Assembly: GCA_002482505.1 (NCBI GenBank)
Contig: DLGD01000019.1
Coordinates: forward strand, 1 to 64,000
DNA from: Christensenella sp. UBA7703
GTDB lineage: Bacteria; Bacillota; Clostridia; Christensenellales; CAG-138
DNA length: 64,000 bases
Direction: 5' to 3'
Under the pieces are notes generated by a model. It had not been told where the DNA came from, ran no database searches, and worked only from the letters and a program-made list of their open reading frames with translations. Below are positions 17,622-27,003 of the stretch, one piece after another (position 1 is the first letter of the stretch; the number at the start of each line of letters is the position of its first letter). The position numbers were made by a program, and so were the translations under genes.

Positions 17622-18998
17622 ATGGAAAAACTCTGGGCAGGCAGAACAACAGGCGCGAACGCAGCGCTTGCGGACGCGTTCAACCGCTCCATCGCGTTTG
17701 ACGCGCGCATGGTGGAGGAGGACATCGCGGGCAGCATGGCGCACGCGGCGATGCTTGCCGCCGTCGGTATCCTTCCGCAGGAGAGCGCGGACAACATCCT
17801 CGCAGGCCTGGAAGGAATCCTGAACGACCTTAAGTGCGGCTTGATCACAATCGACCCGCTCGCCGAGGACATCCATTCATTTGTCGAATTTGAGCTCACC
17901 CGCCGCATCGGCGACGACGGCAAAAAGCTGCACACCGCCAGAAGCCGCAACGATCAGGTTGCGCTCGACCTTCGGCTGACGCTCAAAAAAGAGATCGTCG
18001 AACTGGTCTCGCTCACCAAATCGCTGATCGCGGCGATTGCGGACGTAGCCGAGCAGCACAAAGAGACGGTCATGCCGGGCTACACCCACCTGCAGCGCGC
18101 GCAACCCGTCACATTCGGGCACTGGATCTTAGCCTACGCGTTCATGCTCTCGCGCGATATCAGCCGGCTCAACAACGCGCAAGACAACATGAACCTCTCT
18201 CCGCTTGGCGCCTGCGCGTTTGCGGGAACGACCTACCCCATCGACCGCGGCATGACGGCACAGTCGCTCGGCTTTGCGGGAACGCTGCCAAACTCCGTGG
18301 ACGCGGTGGCGGATCGCGACTTCTGTGTGGAGCTCGCCTCTGCTCTTACTATGCTCATGACGCATCTTTCCCGCTTTTCGGAAGAGATTATCCTCTGGAC
18401 AAGCTGGGAGTTCCGGTTTGTGGAGCTTTCGGACGCGTTTTCCACCGGCAGCTCGATCATGCCGCAGAAGAAGAACAGCGACATGGCGGAGCTGGTGCGC
18501 GGGAAGACAGGGCGCGTGTTTGGCGACCTGATTGCGCTGCTGACCACGATGAAGGGGTTGCCGCTTGCCTATAACAAGGATTTGCAGGAGGACAAGGAAG
18601 CGATTTTCGACGCAATCGACACCGCCAAGATGTGTCTTGCGGTATTCGCGCCGATGATCGCGACCATGACCGTTAAGCCCGAGAACATGCGAAAGGCTGC
18701 CGCGGAAGGATTCATCAACGCGACGGACGCGGCGGACTACCTCGTGAAAAAAGGAATGCCGTTTCGCACGGCGTATAAGATCACGGGTCAGCTGGTTGCC
18801 CACTGCATCGCAACCCGCCAGACGCTCGAAACCCTGCCGCTTGCGGATTATCAGGCACAGAGTCCCCTGTTTACAGACGACATTTACGAGGCGGTGAACC
18901 TCGACACCTGCGTGAAAAGCCGCATTTCCGAAGGAGGCACCTCGCCGGAATCGGTGACCGCGCAGATACAGCAGATTCGGGAGAGCCTATTGAAGTAA
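17622..18998 (+). CDS. argH: Argininosuccinate lyase
   Basis: 458 residues, normal length. It splits argininosuccinate into arginine and fumarate. The fumarase/aspartase signature GSSIMPQKKN (about 277-286), the N-terminal ARSRNDQV and the HLQRAQPVTFGHW block are intact. It has a GAGGGTGAG ribosome site. It follows argG after the two-hairpin gap. Confidence 0.97.
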   Translation: MEKLWAGRTTGANAALADAFNRSIAFDARMVEEDIAGSMAHAAMLAAVGILPQESADNILAGLEGILNDLKCGLITIDPLAEDIHSFVEFELTRRIGDDGKKLHTARSRNDQVALDLRLTLKKEIVELVSLTKSLIAAIADVAEQHKETVMPGYTHLQRAQPVTFGHWILAYAFMLSRDISRLNNAQDNMNLSPLGACAFAGTTYPIDRGMTAQSLGFAGTLPNSVDAVADRDFCVELASALTMLMTHLSRFSEEIILWTSWEFRFVELSDAFSTGSSIMPQKKNSDMAELVRGKTGRVFGDLIALLTTMKGLPLAYNKDLQEDKEAIFDAIDTAKMCLAVFAPMIATMTVKPENMRKAAAEGFINATDAADYLVKKGMPFRTAYKITGQLVAHCIATRQTLETLPLADYQAQSPLFTDDIYEAVNLDTCVKSRISEGGTSPESVTAQIQQIRESLLK

Positions 18999-19050
18999 CC
19001 ACACTTTCCCCGGCAACACGAGAGAACCACGTTCAGGAGACGAGAATACG

Positions 19051-19989
19051 ATGACAAAGATTTTTATCGACGGCAAAGAGGGTACCACGGGATTGCGGAT
19101 CTATGACCGCCTGTCCCAGCGCGCGGACCTGGAGCTGCTCACCCTGCCGGAACGGGAACGCAAAAATCCCGACCTGCGACGCGAGATGCTCAACCGCTGC
19201 GACGTGGCGATTCTCTGCCTACCGGAGGACGCGGCGCTGGAAGCCTGTGAAATGGTCACAACACCGCATGTACGCATCATCGACCCATCCACCGCGCACC
19301 GCATTGCAGAAGGTTGGGTCTACGGCCTGCCGGAGGCTTGGGATGGCGGATGGGAACAGCTCGACGGCGCCACGCGCGTGAGCGTACCCGGCTGCCACGC
19401 GAGCGGGTTTCTCGCGCTGACCGCTCCCTTGATCGCAAGCGGCATCCTAAAAAAAGACGCGCTCTTGAGCTGCACCTCGCTCACGGGATACAGCGGCGGC
19501 GGACACAAGATGATTGCGCAATATGAATCGGACTATCGCGATGTGCTCTTAAAATCTCCGCGCCTCTACGCGCTGGGGCAACAGCACAAGCACCTCAAGG
19601 AGATGCGGCACTACAGCGGGCTTAGCACCGCTCCGGCATTCTTCCCCGTCGTTGCGGATTATTTCAACGGCATGCTCACGATTATCTCCGTCTTTCGCGA
19701 GCAGCTGAAAGAGGGCTACGGCGTTAAGGACATTCGCGAACTCTACCGCGCGCGATACGCAGGGCCTATGGTGCGCTATTGCGAGGCGATGGACGAGCAC
19801 GGCTATCTCGCCAGCGGCAAGCTCAAAGACCTCGACGGTATGGACATCTCCGTCGCCGGAAACGAGGAGCGGATCACGCTGCTTGCCCGCTTTGATAACC
19901 TCGGCAAGGGTGCCAGCGGAGCCGCGATTCAGCTCATGAACATTCTCATCGGCGCCGACCCCTACGCGGGCTTGACACTGGGTAAATAA
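19051..19989 (+). CDS. argC: N-acetyl-gamma-glutamyl-phosphate reductase, short type
   Basis: 312 residues; the length and the start FIDGKEGTTGLRIYDRL mark the short 'type 2' AGPR rather than the usual 340-residue form. The catalytic Cys is C115 in SVPGCHASGF. It reduces N-acetylglutamyl phosphate with NADPH. It is third in the operon, 50 bp after argH. Confidence 0.95.
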   Translation: MTKIFIDGKEGTTGLRIYDRLSQRADLELLTLPERERKNPDLRREMLNRCDVAILCLPEDAALEACEMVTTPHVRIIDPSTAHRIAEGWVYGLPEAWDGGWEQLDGATRVSVPGCHASGFLALTAPLIASGILKKDALLSCTSLTGYSGGGHKMIAQYESDYRDVLLKSPRLYALGQQHKHLKEMRHYSGLSTAPAFFPVVADYFNGMLTIISVFREQLKEGYGVKDIRELYRARYAGPMVRYCEAMDEHGYLASGKLKDLDGMDISVAGNEERITLLARFDNLGKGASGAAIQLMNILIGADPYAGLTLGK

Positions 19990-20031
19990 CAACCGCGTCT
20001 TGGAACGAGGCGTCTGGAAAGGGACAAGGTT

Positions 20032-21291
20032 ATGAAGCAACCAAGTAACGGCAATCAAGCCGAAAAACATATCAATCAGCTAAAGCAAGTTCAGGGCGGC
20101 GTTTGCGCCGCGAAGGGATATACGGCAGCGGGGGTTTATTGCGGCATCCGCAAAAACAAGAGCAAGAAAGACCTCGCGCTGATCTATAGCGAGAAAAAAG
20201 CCGCCTGCGCCTGCGTCTATACGCAAAATCTCGTGAAAGGCGCGCCGATTGTGGTCACGAAGGCAAACGTTGCCGACGGCTACGCGCAGGCCATCATCTG
20301 CAACAGCGGCAACGCCAACACCTGCAACGCAAACGGCATTGAGATCGCAACCCAAATGTGCGATCTGCTCGGCGCGGCGCTGAAGATTTCCGCCAGCGAC
20401 ATCGTGGTTGCATCCACGGGCGTGATCGGAAAGCCGCTGGACATCGAGCCCATCGCAAGCGGCATCGAACCGTTGATTGCAGCCCTTGGCGACGATAGCA
20501 ACGCGGCAGCGGAAGCCATCATGACCACCGACCTCGCGAAAAAAGAGATCGCGTTTGCGTTTGACATCAGCGGCAAAACCTGTCACATCGGCGGCATCGC
20601 CAAAGGCAGCGGCATGATTCAGCCGAACATGGCAACCATGCTGGGATTCATCACAACGGACGCTGCGATCTCCCCCGCGATGCTGCAACAAGCGCTGAGC
20701 GCGGATATTCTGGATAGCTTCAACATGGTCAGTGTGGACGGGGACACCTCCACCAACGACATGGTGACCCTGCTCGCCAACGGCATGGCGGGCAACGCGC
20801 CGATCACAAGCGAGGGCGCGGATTACAAGGCGTTCCGCGCTGCGCTGTCCGCGGTTACGCAAACCTTAAGCCGCTCGATTGCGGCGGATGGCGAGGGCGC
20901 AACCAAGCTCATCGTATGCAAGCTCACGGGAGCTGGCGACAAAGCAGCCGCCGTAAAGCTAAGTAAATCTGTCATCAATTCGCCGCTGGTCAAGTGCGCG
21001 ATGTTTGGCGCGGACGCAAACTGGGGTCGTGTGCTCTGCGCGCTGGGCTATGCGGGCGTGCCGACGGACGTGAACCAGGTTGGCGTATCGTTCTCCTCCG
21101 CCTCGGGTTCACTCACCGTCTGCCGGAACGGCATGGGTGTGGATTTCTCCGAAGAGCTTGCGAAAACCGTACTCAGCGAAAAGGAGATCACGATCGACAT
21201 CATGCTGGGCGACGGAGACGCTTCCGCCACGGCATACGGCTGCGATTTGACCTATGACTATGTGAAGATCAACGGGGACTACCGCACATAA
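20032..21291 (+). CDS. argJ: Bifunctional ornithine acetyltransferase / N-acetylglutamate synthase
   Basis: 419 residues. The self-cleavage site KGSGMIQPNMATML gives a new N-terminal nucleophile Thr202 after Ala201. The family usually has His where this protein has Gln before PNMATM. ArgJ recycles the acetyl group from acetylornithine to glutamate, which explains why no argA or argE is needed in this operon. Confidence 0.96.
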   Translation: MKQPSNGNQAEKHINQLKQVQGGVCAAKGYTAAGVYCGIRKNKSKKDLALIYSEKKAACACVYTQNLVKGAPIVVTKANVADGYAQAIICNSGNANTCNANGIEIATQMCDLLGAALKISASDIVVASTGVIGKPLDIEPIASGIEPLIAALGDDSNAAAEAIMTTDLAKKEIAFAFDISGKTCHIGGIAKGSGMIQPNMATMLGFITTDAAISPAMLQQALSADILDSFNMVSVDGDTSTNDMVTLLANGMAGNAPITSEGADYKAFRAALSAVTQTLSRSIAADGEGATKLIVCKLTGAGDKAAAVKLSKSVINSPLVKCAMFGADANWGRVLCALGYAGVPTDVNQVGVSFSSASGSLTVCRNGMGVDFSEELAKTVLSEKEITIDIMLGDGDASATAYGCDLTYDYVKINGDYRT

Positions 21292-21340
21292 GCATCAATA
21301 TTTTGAATGTCTATGGCAAGAAAAACGGAGACTATCATAT

Positions 21341-22195
21341 ATGAACATCGATATTAAAGATCGGGCGGAGGTTCTCATTCAGGCACTGCCCTATATTCAG
21401 AATTACTATGGTAAGACCGTCGTGGTGAAATACGGCGGCAGCGCCATGGAGGATGAAGCGCTCAAGAAAGCGGTCATGGGCGACGTGGTGCTTCTTACCC
21501 TCGTCGGCGTGAAGATCGTGCTTGTGCACGGCGGAGGGCCGGAGATCAGCGCGACGCTGAAGAAACTCGGCAAAGAGAGCGTGTTCGTCGGCGGCCTCCG
21601 CGTGACCGACAAAGAGACGGTCGAGGTCGCGCAGATGGTCCTCGCGGGCAAGGTCAACAAGGGCCTCGTGAACCTGATTCAAAACGTCGGCGGCAGAGCC
21701 GTCGGCATCAGCGGCATGGACGGGCACCTGATCGAAGCGCAGATGCTCGACGAAAAGCTGGGCTACGTGGGCGAGATCGTCGCGATCCATCCCGAACCCA
21801 TCAAGGACCTGTTGGAAAAAGGCTATATCCCCGTCGTCTCCACCATCGGCTGCGACAAAGCAGGCAACATCTATAACATCAACGCGGACACCGCTGCGGC
21901 GTATATCGCGGGTGCGCTGAGCGCGGAGAGCCTCATCAACATGACGGATACCAAGGGCGTTTTGCAGGATGCAGCCGACCCGCAGAGCCTGATCCCGCGC
22001 TTGTCGCTCGGCGAAATTCCGGTGCTGCAGGAAAGCGGCGTGATCACCGGCGGCATGATACCAAAGCTCGAATGCTGCGCCCACGCGGTGGAAAAAGGCG
22101 CGAACCGCGCGTTTATCATCGACGGGCGAGTGCCGCACGCAATCCTGATCGAGATGCTCACCGACGAGGGCATCGGCACGATGGTAACCGCATAA
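21341..22195 (+). CDS. argB: Acetylglutamate kinase
   Basis: 284 residues. The amino-acid-kinase motif KYGGSAM (Lys30), VHGGGPEIS and NINADTAAAYIAGAL are intact. It phosphorylates N-acetylglutamate. The N-terminal helix (about 1-20), of the kind associated with arginine-inhibited hexamers, is present; feedback inhibition is therefore possible but not shown. Confidence 0.97.
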   Translation: MNIDIKDRAEVLIQALPYIQNYYGKTVVVKYGGSAMEDEALKKAVMGDVVLLTLVGVKIVLVHGGGPEISATLKKLGKESVFVGGLRVTDKETVEVAQMVLAGKVNKGLVNLIQNVGGRAVGISGMDGHLIEAQMLDEKLGYVGEIVAIHPEPIKDLLEKGYIPVVSTIGCDKAGNIYNINADTAAAYIAGALSAESLINMTDTKGVLQDAADPQSLIPRLSLGEIPVLQESGVITGGMIPKLECCAHAVEKGANRAFIIDGRVPHAILIEMLTDEGIGTMVTA

Positions 22196-22254
22196 TCAAG
22201 CCACGAAAGACGCGCGGATCGCAAAGACACCTTTGATCCAAGGAGGAAAATCGT

Positions 22255-23436
22255 ATGACCAATCATGACGTAATGCAGATGACCGAGGACTATATCCTCG
22301 GCACCTATCAGCGTTTCCCCGTCGCGCTCGAAAGCGGCGAAAACGCGACGCTCAAGGATTTTGACGGCAAGACGTATCTCGATTTTGCAAGCGGAATCGG
22401 CGTTTGCTCCCTCGGCTGCGGCAACGAACATTGGCTTGCTGCCATCACCGCGCAGGCAAATAAGCTCCCGCACGTCTCGAACCTTTTCTATACCGAACCG
22501 GCGGCTGTCGTCGCCAAGACGCTCGTCGAGCGCACCGGCATGCAGGGCGTGTTTTTCAGCAACTCCGGCGCGGAGGCGAACGAGGGCGCGATCAAACTCG
22601 CGCGCAAATACTCCTTTGACAAATACGGCGCAGGCAGGAGCACGATCGTCACCCTGCACCATTCCTTCCACGGGCGGACGATTACCACCCTCGCCGCGAC
22701 GGGGCAGGATGTGTTTCACAATTACTTTTTCCCATTTACGGAGGGGTTTGTCCACGCGGAGCCGAACGACATCGAAAGCGTGAAATCTGCCTGCGACAAA
22801 TCGACCTGCGCGGTGCTGATGGAGCTCATTCAAGGTGAAGGCGGCGTTCTGCCGCTCGATACCGCATTTGTACAGGCGGTTGCAAGCTTCTGCAAGGAAA
22901 ACGACCTGCTACTGCTCATCGACGAAGTGCAGACCGGCGTCGGCAGAACCGGCACGCTGTTTTGCTTCCAACAATACGGCATTGAGCCGGACGCGGTCAC
23001 GTTTGCAAAAGGCATCGCGGCGGGGCTTCCGTTTGGCGGCTTGCTCGCGGCAAAAAGCTGCGCAAGTACGCTTTCGGCGGGCACGCACGCGACCACGTTT
23101 GGCGGCAATCCGATCTGCGCGGCGGGCGCAAACGCGGTGCTTGCCGAACTCACACCGGATTTCCTGCGTGACGTTACGCAAAAGGGCGCCTGTATCCGCG
23201 AGACGGTCTCCGGCTGGAACCTGCCTGTCGTCACCAGCGTGCGCGGGCTCGGGCTGATGATCGGCATCGGAGTGAGCTGTTCGCACAAGCAAGCCGTTGG
23301 CAAGCTGGTTGAAAGCGGGCTGCTCGCGCTGACGGCGGGCGCGGACACCATCCGCCTCATGCCGCCGCTGACGATCACGAAAGGCAAGATCGACGCGGGC
23401 CTTGCGATTCTGAAACAAATTCTGAGTACATATTAA
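22255..23436 (+). CDS. argD: Acetylornithine aminotransferase
   Basis: 393 residues, class III PLP aminotransferase. The PLP lysine is K252 in FAKGIAAGLP, with IDEVQTGVGRTG ahead of it. It transfers an amino group from glutamate to make acetylornithine. It has an AAGGAGG ribosome site. Confidence 0.96.
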   Translation: MTNHDVMQMTEDYILGTYQRFPVALESGENATLKDFDGKTYLDFASGIGVCSLGCGNEHWLAAITAQANKLPHVSNLFYTEPAAVVAKTLVERTGMQGVFFSNSGAEANEGAIKLARKYSFDKYGAGRSTIVTLHHSFHGRTITTLAATGQDVFHNYFFPFTEGFVHAEPNDIESVKSACDKSTCAVLMELIQGEGGVLPLDTAFVQAVASFCKENDLLLLIDEVQTGVGRTGTLFCFQQYGIEPDAVTFAKGIAAGLPFGGLLAAKSCASTLSAGTHATTFGGNPICAAGANAVLAELTPDFLRDVTQKGACIRETVSGWNLPVVTSVRGLGLMIGIGVSCSHKQAVGKLVESGLLALTAGADTIRLMPPLTITKGKIDAGLAILKQILSTY

Positions 23437-23466
23437 CCCAAAATACACCTACAGGAGGCGAAGGAC

Positions 23467-24450
23467 ATGAACCTGAAAGGCAAGAGTTTTCTAAAGCTGC
23501 TCGACTTCACGCCGGAGGAAATCGCGGATTTGCTCGCGCTTTCAGCGGAACTCAAAGCAAAGAAGAAAGCGGGCATCTCGCACGACACGCTGCACGGCAA
23601 GAACATCGCGCTGATCTTTGAGAAAGCCAGCACCCGTACCCGATGCGCCTTTGAAGTCGCGGCCTTCGACCTCGGCATGCACGCGACCTATCTCGATCCT
23701 TCCGGCTCGCAGATCGGTAAAAAGGAAAGCATTTCGGACACCGCGCAGGTGCTGGGCAGAATGTATGACGGCATCGAATACCGCGGCTACGCCCAGAACA
23801 TCGTGGAAGAGCTCGCCAAATATGCGGGCGTGCCCGTTTGGAACGGGCTGACCACCGAGTTTCACCCGACGCAGATCCTCGCGGATTTGCTCACGATTCA
23901 GGAGAAATTCGGCACGCTCAAGGGCATCAAGATGGCGTATTGCGGAGACGCGCGGTTCAACATGGGTAATTCCTTGATGGTCGGCTGCGCGAAGATGGGG
24001 CTGGACTTTGTCGCCTGCGCGCCGAAGGAGTATTGGCCGTCCGAAGAGCTGACGAACACCTGCAAGCAGCTCGCAAAAGCAAGCGGCGGCAGCATCACGC
24101 AGACGGAGGACATCCTCTCGGGTGTTAAGGGCGCGGACGTGATCTATACCGATGTCTGGGTCTCGATGGGCGAACCCATGGAGGTTTGGGAGCAGCGCAT
24201 CAAGGAACTCTCTCCCTATCAGGTGAACGCGAAGGTGATGCAAGCGGCGAAACCTTCCGCAATCTTCATGCATTGCCTGCCCGCGTTCCACGACCTGAAC
24301 ACCACCATCGGCAAGGAGATGGGCGCGCGCTTCAATCGCGACAGCATGGAAGTGAGCGACGAAGTCTTCTCCAGCCCGCAGTCGGTGGTCTTCGACGAGG
24401 CGGAAAACCGCATGCACACGATCAAGGCGGTCATGTTGGCGACGCTGTAA
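23467..24450 (+). CDS. argF: Ornithine carbamoyltransferase
   Basis: 327 residues. Carbamoyl-phosphate loop STRTR (55-59), HPTQ and the ornithine-binding HCLP (269-272) are intact. It makes citrulline from ornithine and carbamoyl phosphate. It is the last gene of the seven-gene operon, which therefore encodes glutamate to arginine except for carbamoyl phosphate synthase. Confidence 0.97.
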   Translation: MNLKGKSFLKLLDFTPEEIADLLALSAELKAKKKAGISHDTLHGKNIALIFEKASTRTRCAFEVAAFDLGMHATYLDPSGSQIGKKESISDTAQVLGRMYDGIEYRGYAQNIVEELAKYAGVPVWNGLTTEFHPTQILADLLTIQEKFGTLKGIKMAYCGDARFNMGNSLMVGCAKMGLDFVACAPKEYWPSEELTNTCKQLAKASGGSITQTEDILSGVKGADVIYTDVWVSMGEPMEVWEQRIKELSPYQVNAKVMQAAKPSAIFMHCLPAFHDLNTTIGKEMGARFNRDSMEVSDEVFSSPQSVVFDEAENRMHTIKAVMLATL

Positions 24451-24469
24451 ATAAATTCAAGATATAAAG

Positions 24470-24500
24470 CCGGGTATGTTTTCTTTCATGCCCGGTTCTA
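24470..24500 (+). terminator. First terminator after argF
   Basis: Stem CCGGGTATG / CATGCCCGG (one G-T pair) with an 8-nt T-rich loop; the T run after it is short. Confidence 0.65.
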
Positions 24501-24535
24501 ATGTTTTAACGTAAATAGTCTCAGAATAATAGCAG

Positions 24536-24562
24536 CGGAGCCCACCCGGCTCCGTTTCTTTT
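24536..24562 (+). terminator. Second terminator after argF
   Basis: Stem CGGAGCC / GGCTCCG with a 5-nt loop, then TTTCTTTT. Together with the first it closes the arginine operon. Confidence 0.85.
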
Positions 24563-24702
24563 CAATATTGTCACATGAAGTCGGAACGTTTGTTCGGTAT
24601 AATGGCGTTATAGATTCTTACAATTTGCAATTACGCAGTTTCTTATAATTTTCTAGCGCAACCATGGTATATCCTCAAGAAAACGCGCAGGAGGATAGAA
24701 AC

Positions 24703-26016
24703 ATGCGTAACCGAATCGATACGAACAACTTCAACAACCAAAATGATCTCATGAAGACAAACAATTAACCCGTTTTGAACGACGCGCAAATCAACGATGC
24801 AAAGCTCGTGAAAAAGCTTCCGAGCGATTTTTCAATTGCAAATTGGGAAAGCATGAACACAAAGGCGCAGCTCAAGGCGATGCAGCACAGCGGACTAAGC
24901 GACAAGGAACAGTGGGCGTTGCTCAATACGACAGCCCCGCTGAGCGCGCTCAATCAGCACAATCAGGCGCAAAGCGCGGTTGAGACATGAGCGACTGCCG
25001 CAAAGATTGCAACTACTCTGATGAGCGCTGCTGCGCAGGCGGCTATTCCGCGCCCGCAAGTAACCGCCAGTAAACCAACAAATTCAACCCCTTTACAAAC
25101 GAGTGCGCAGCAACGAAAATTAGACATGAAACAAGAGGAATACGAGACTAGGTTTTACGAAAAGCAGGCGAGGCATCCAATTGTTATAAACAATTCAAGT
25201 AATACAACGGAAACACCAAAAGGAGAGAAATCCATTTTCGATTCTCGTGACGCGATGGAGTAGAAGAAGGATAAACTTTGGGATAAAATTGAAACGACCG
25301 CTGAAAAGGAAGCAGGAGATACATTGTATCCATGGCTCAGGGGAAAGAATCCAAAAAACATGCAGCCATTTCCTTTTCCCGCGGCAATTCCAGTAATAAA
25401 AGATGTCCCTTATCCACCGAATGGAGAGAAGGCTTGTGCGTTTTATACCAATTCTTTCGGTGCTGCCTTTAAAAGGCAAGCGGAATACCAACGTAAGGTT
25501 CTCGAGAGTTTGGGGTATGAGGTTGAATTAGTACGAACGGACAATGTGGACATTTTCCAGCGTGAGTGGAATAGTATGGATCCAAAGACAACAACGGCAG
25601 TTGTCATTAGTCATTGCAATGGAATGTCACTCATATTTGAGGAGAACTCACCAACAAATGCTATTAGCGCGATTGGTAAAAACAAGAAAGGTGCTACTAT
25701 TCCTTCGATTAACAATTTGAGTGGCCCAGAAATCACAGCACTTTATCTTTATGCTTGTAATGCAGGTATCGAGGAGCTTTTGGCTTATAAAGACACGAAT
25801 GTAGCAGACGCATTCCGTGATCTAACAAATGTAGATACCGTTTACGCGTTTGATGGTTCAGTTGGTTTCGGACCAGCTACACTGTTTCGCACAACATTTG
25901 AACCGCGATTGTCACATGAGCAAAACTATGACCAAGTGTTTGCCGATTTTTCGATCCCGGAATCATATGGCAAGTCTGGAGCTTCCGGTTTACTAAAATA
26001 TGACAGCGAGAATTAG
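24703..26016 (+). pseudogene. Caspase-like (clan CD) protein gene with three in-frame stops
   Basis: One continuous frame of about 437 codons. It begins at an ATG with a strong GGAGG site and is broken only by TAA (24766), TGA (24988) and TAG (25261); there are no frameshifts. Codons 25-95 contain a module (SDFSIANWESM...GLSDKEQWALLN) that aligns with residues 180-215 of the peptidase-like protein at 33130-34626. The C-terminal 230 codons look like a caspase-like fold: His in VVISHCNG (codon 25612) and Cys in LYLYACNAG (codon 25756) would be the catalytic dyad. Each stop can be explained by a C-to-T change (CAA, CGA, CAG). It is AT-richer than the arginine genes. It is either a decayed effector or a gene read with stop suppression; decay is more likely. 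A GTG-started membrane protein follows 10 nt later. Confidence 0.7.
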
Positions 26017-26026
26017 GAGAGAAAAA

Positions 26027-26608
26027 GTGAAGAAAAAGAGGTTGTTTCTCGTTCTAGGCTTGTCCGCCGCCATCTGTGCAATCATTGCCGTTGTCATCGC
26101 ATATGCTTTTCAAGACTACTGTGGCTATTGCGACAAGAAGGCTTTTTATCTTTCCACAAGCGGATACGCAACAGCGCTTGGGGTAGATCAATTTACAAAA
26201 GAGGATTTCGTTGCGACTTATGGGGACCCGGAATCCATGCAAAGGTGGTACGATCCGATCAATCCGGATCGAGAGTTGGTGCTGCATTCCTATCCGTCTT
26301 TCGATGTTCTCTATCTTGTGACAAGCGGTTTAGACGGAGTAGAACGGCTCAGTTTTCTCCAAGTAGTGGTTCTTTCAAGCGATATTCATTTTGGCGTGCT
26401 GAACATTGGCGTTGGATCGAGTCGAACACTTGTGCGAGCAGGTTATCTGTTCGATGAAAAGATGTCGCGAGAAGAAATTGCGTATGAATCCCATGATTTT
26501 CCAGAAGCGGAGGAAGGGTTTTATGGTGATCATTGGTGGCGCGTGCTTTTCAACTACGATAACGCCGGAAAAGTCGAATCTATCGCATACACGATTTCGC
26601 CGAATTAA
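26027..26608 (+). CDS. Membrane-anchored protein, possible immunity partner
   Basis: 193 residues from the GTG at 26027 (AGGAGA 5 nt upstream), 10 nt after the stop of the caspase-like frame. It has an N-terminal membrane segment (about 4-27) with a CGYC just outside. The extracytoplasmic domain has short beta-strand-like stretches (ATYGDPE, WWRVLFNYDNAGKVESI), reminiscent of small BamE-like folds. No family is firmly recognised. Being intact next to a decayed effector-like gene is what a retained immunity gene would look like, but this is inference from position. Confidence 0.6.
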   Translation: MKKKRLFLVLGLSAAICAIIAVVIAYAFQDYCGYCDKKAFYLSTSGYATALGVDQFTKEDFVATYGDPESMQRWYDPINPDRELVLHSYPSFDVLYLVTSGLDGVERLSFLQVVVLSSDIHFGVLNIGVGSSRTLVRAGYLFDEKMSREEIAYESHDFPEAEEGFYGDHWWRVLFNYDNAGKVESIAYTISPN

Positions 26609-26630
26609 TGGGAGAAGTGGAGCCATGAAC

Positions 26631-26968
26631 TGAACTGACCTAAAAAAGTTAGACAAAGAAGAATGAAGCGACTAAAAGAGCTGGTTGCCTGTGAAGAGCG
26701 GGTGGCAAGTCTTTTCCTTTGATCTGAATACGACGGTTGTTGTAGTAATCAAGGTATGCAGTGAGCTCTTCTTTGAGGTGCTCCATGGAATCGAATCCCT
26801 GATTTCATTGCCGTTTCCTTATGTGCCAATCGATTCTGTCTCATGTCTTCAATAACCTGTTGTTTGAACTCGCCTGTGTATTGCTTGTTCGGTTTCCCTT
26901 TTGGCATATAAAACACCCCCAAAGTTATTTACAGTTTATCAGCTGTCGAGCTTTAGGGGTGCAGTTCA
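26631..26968 (-). mobile_element. Internally deleted IS3-family (IS150-like) relic
   Basis: Imperfect terminal inverted repeats begin TGAACTGACC at the left end and TGAACTGCACCCC (minus strand) at the right end. From the right end the minus strand encodes the start of OrfA (MPKGKPNKQYTGEFKQQ, ATG at 26907). It then jumps to the C-terminal end of the OrfB integrase (MEHLKEELTAYLDYYNNRR, LPPALHRQ). About 1 kb of the usual element is missing, so it cannot move by itself. No clear target duplication is seen. Confidence 0.82.
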
Positions 26969-27003
26969 ATCCACCCTGTTTGTTTTGTGTTTCAAAGAAA
27001 TCG

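Noticed and set aside
24988..24990. The in-frame TGA as a selenocysteine codon
   Set aside because: No convincing SECIS-like hairpin follows, the site is not in a redox motif, and TAA and TAG also interrupt the frame.
26631..26968. Target-site duplication flanking the IS relic
   Set aside because: The flanking bases do not match on both sides by eye.
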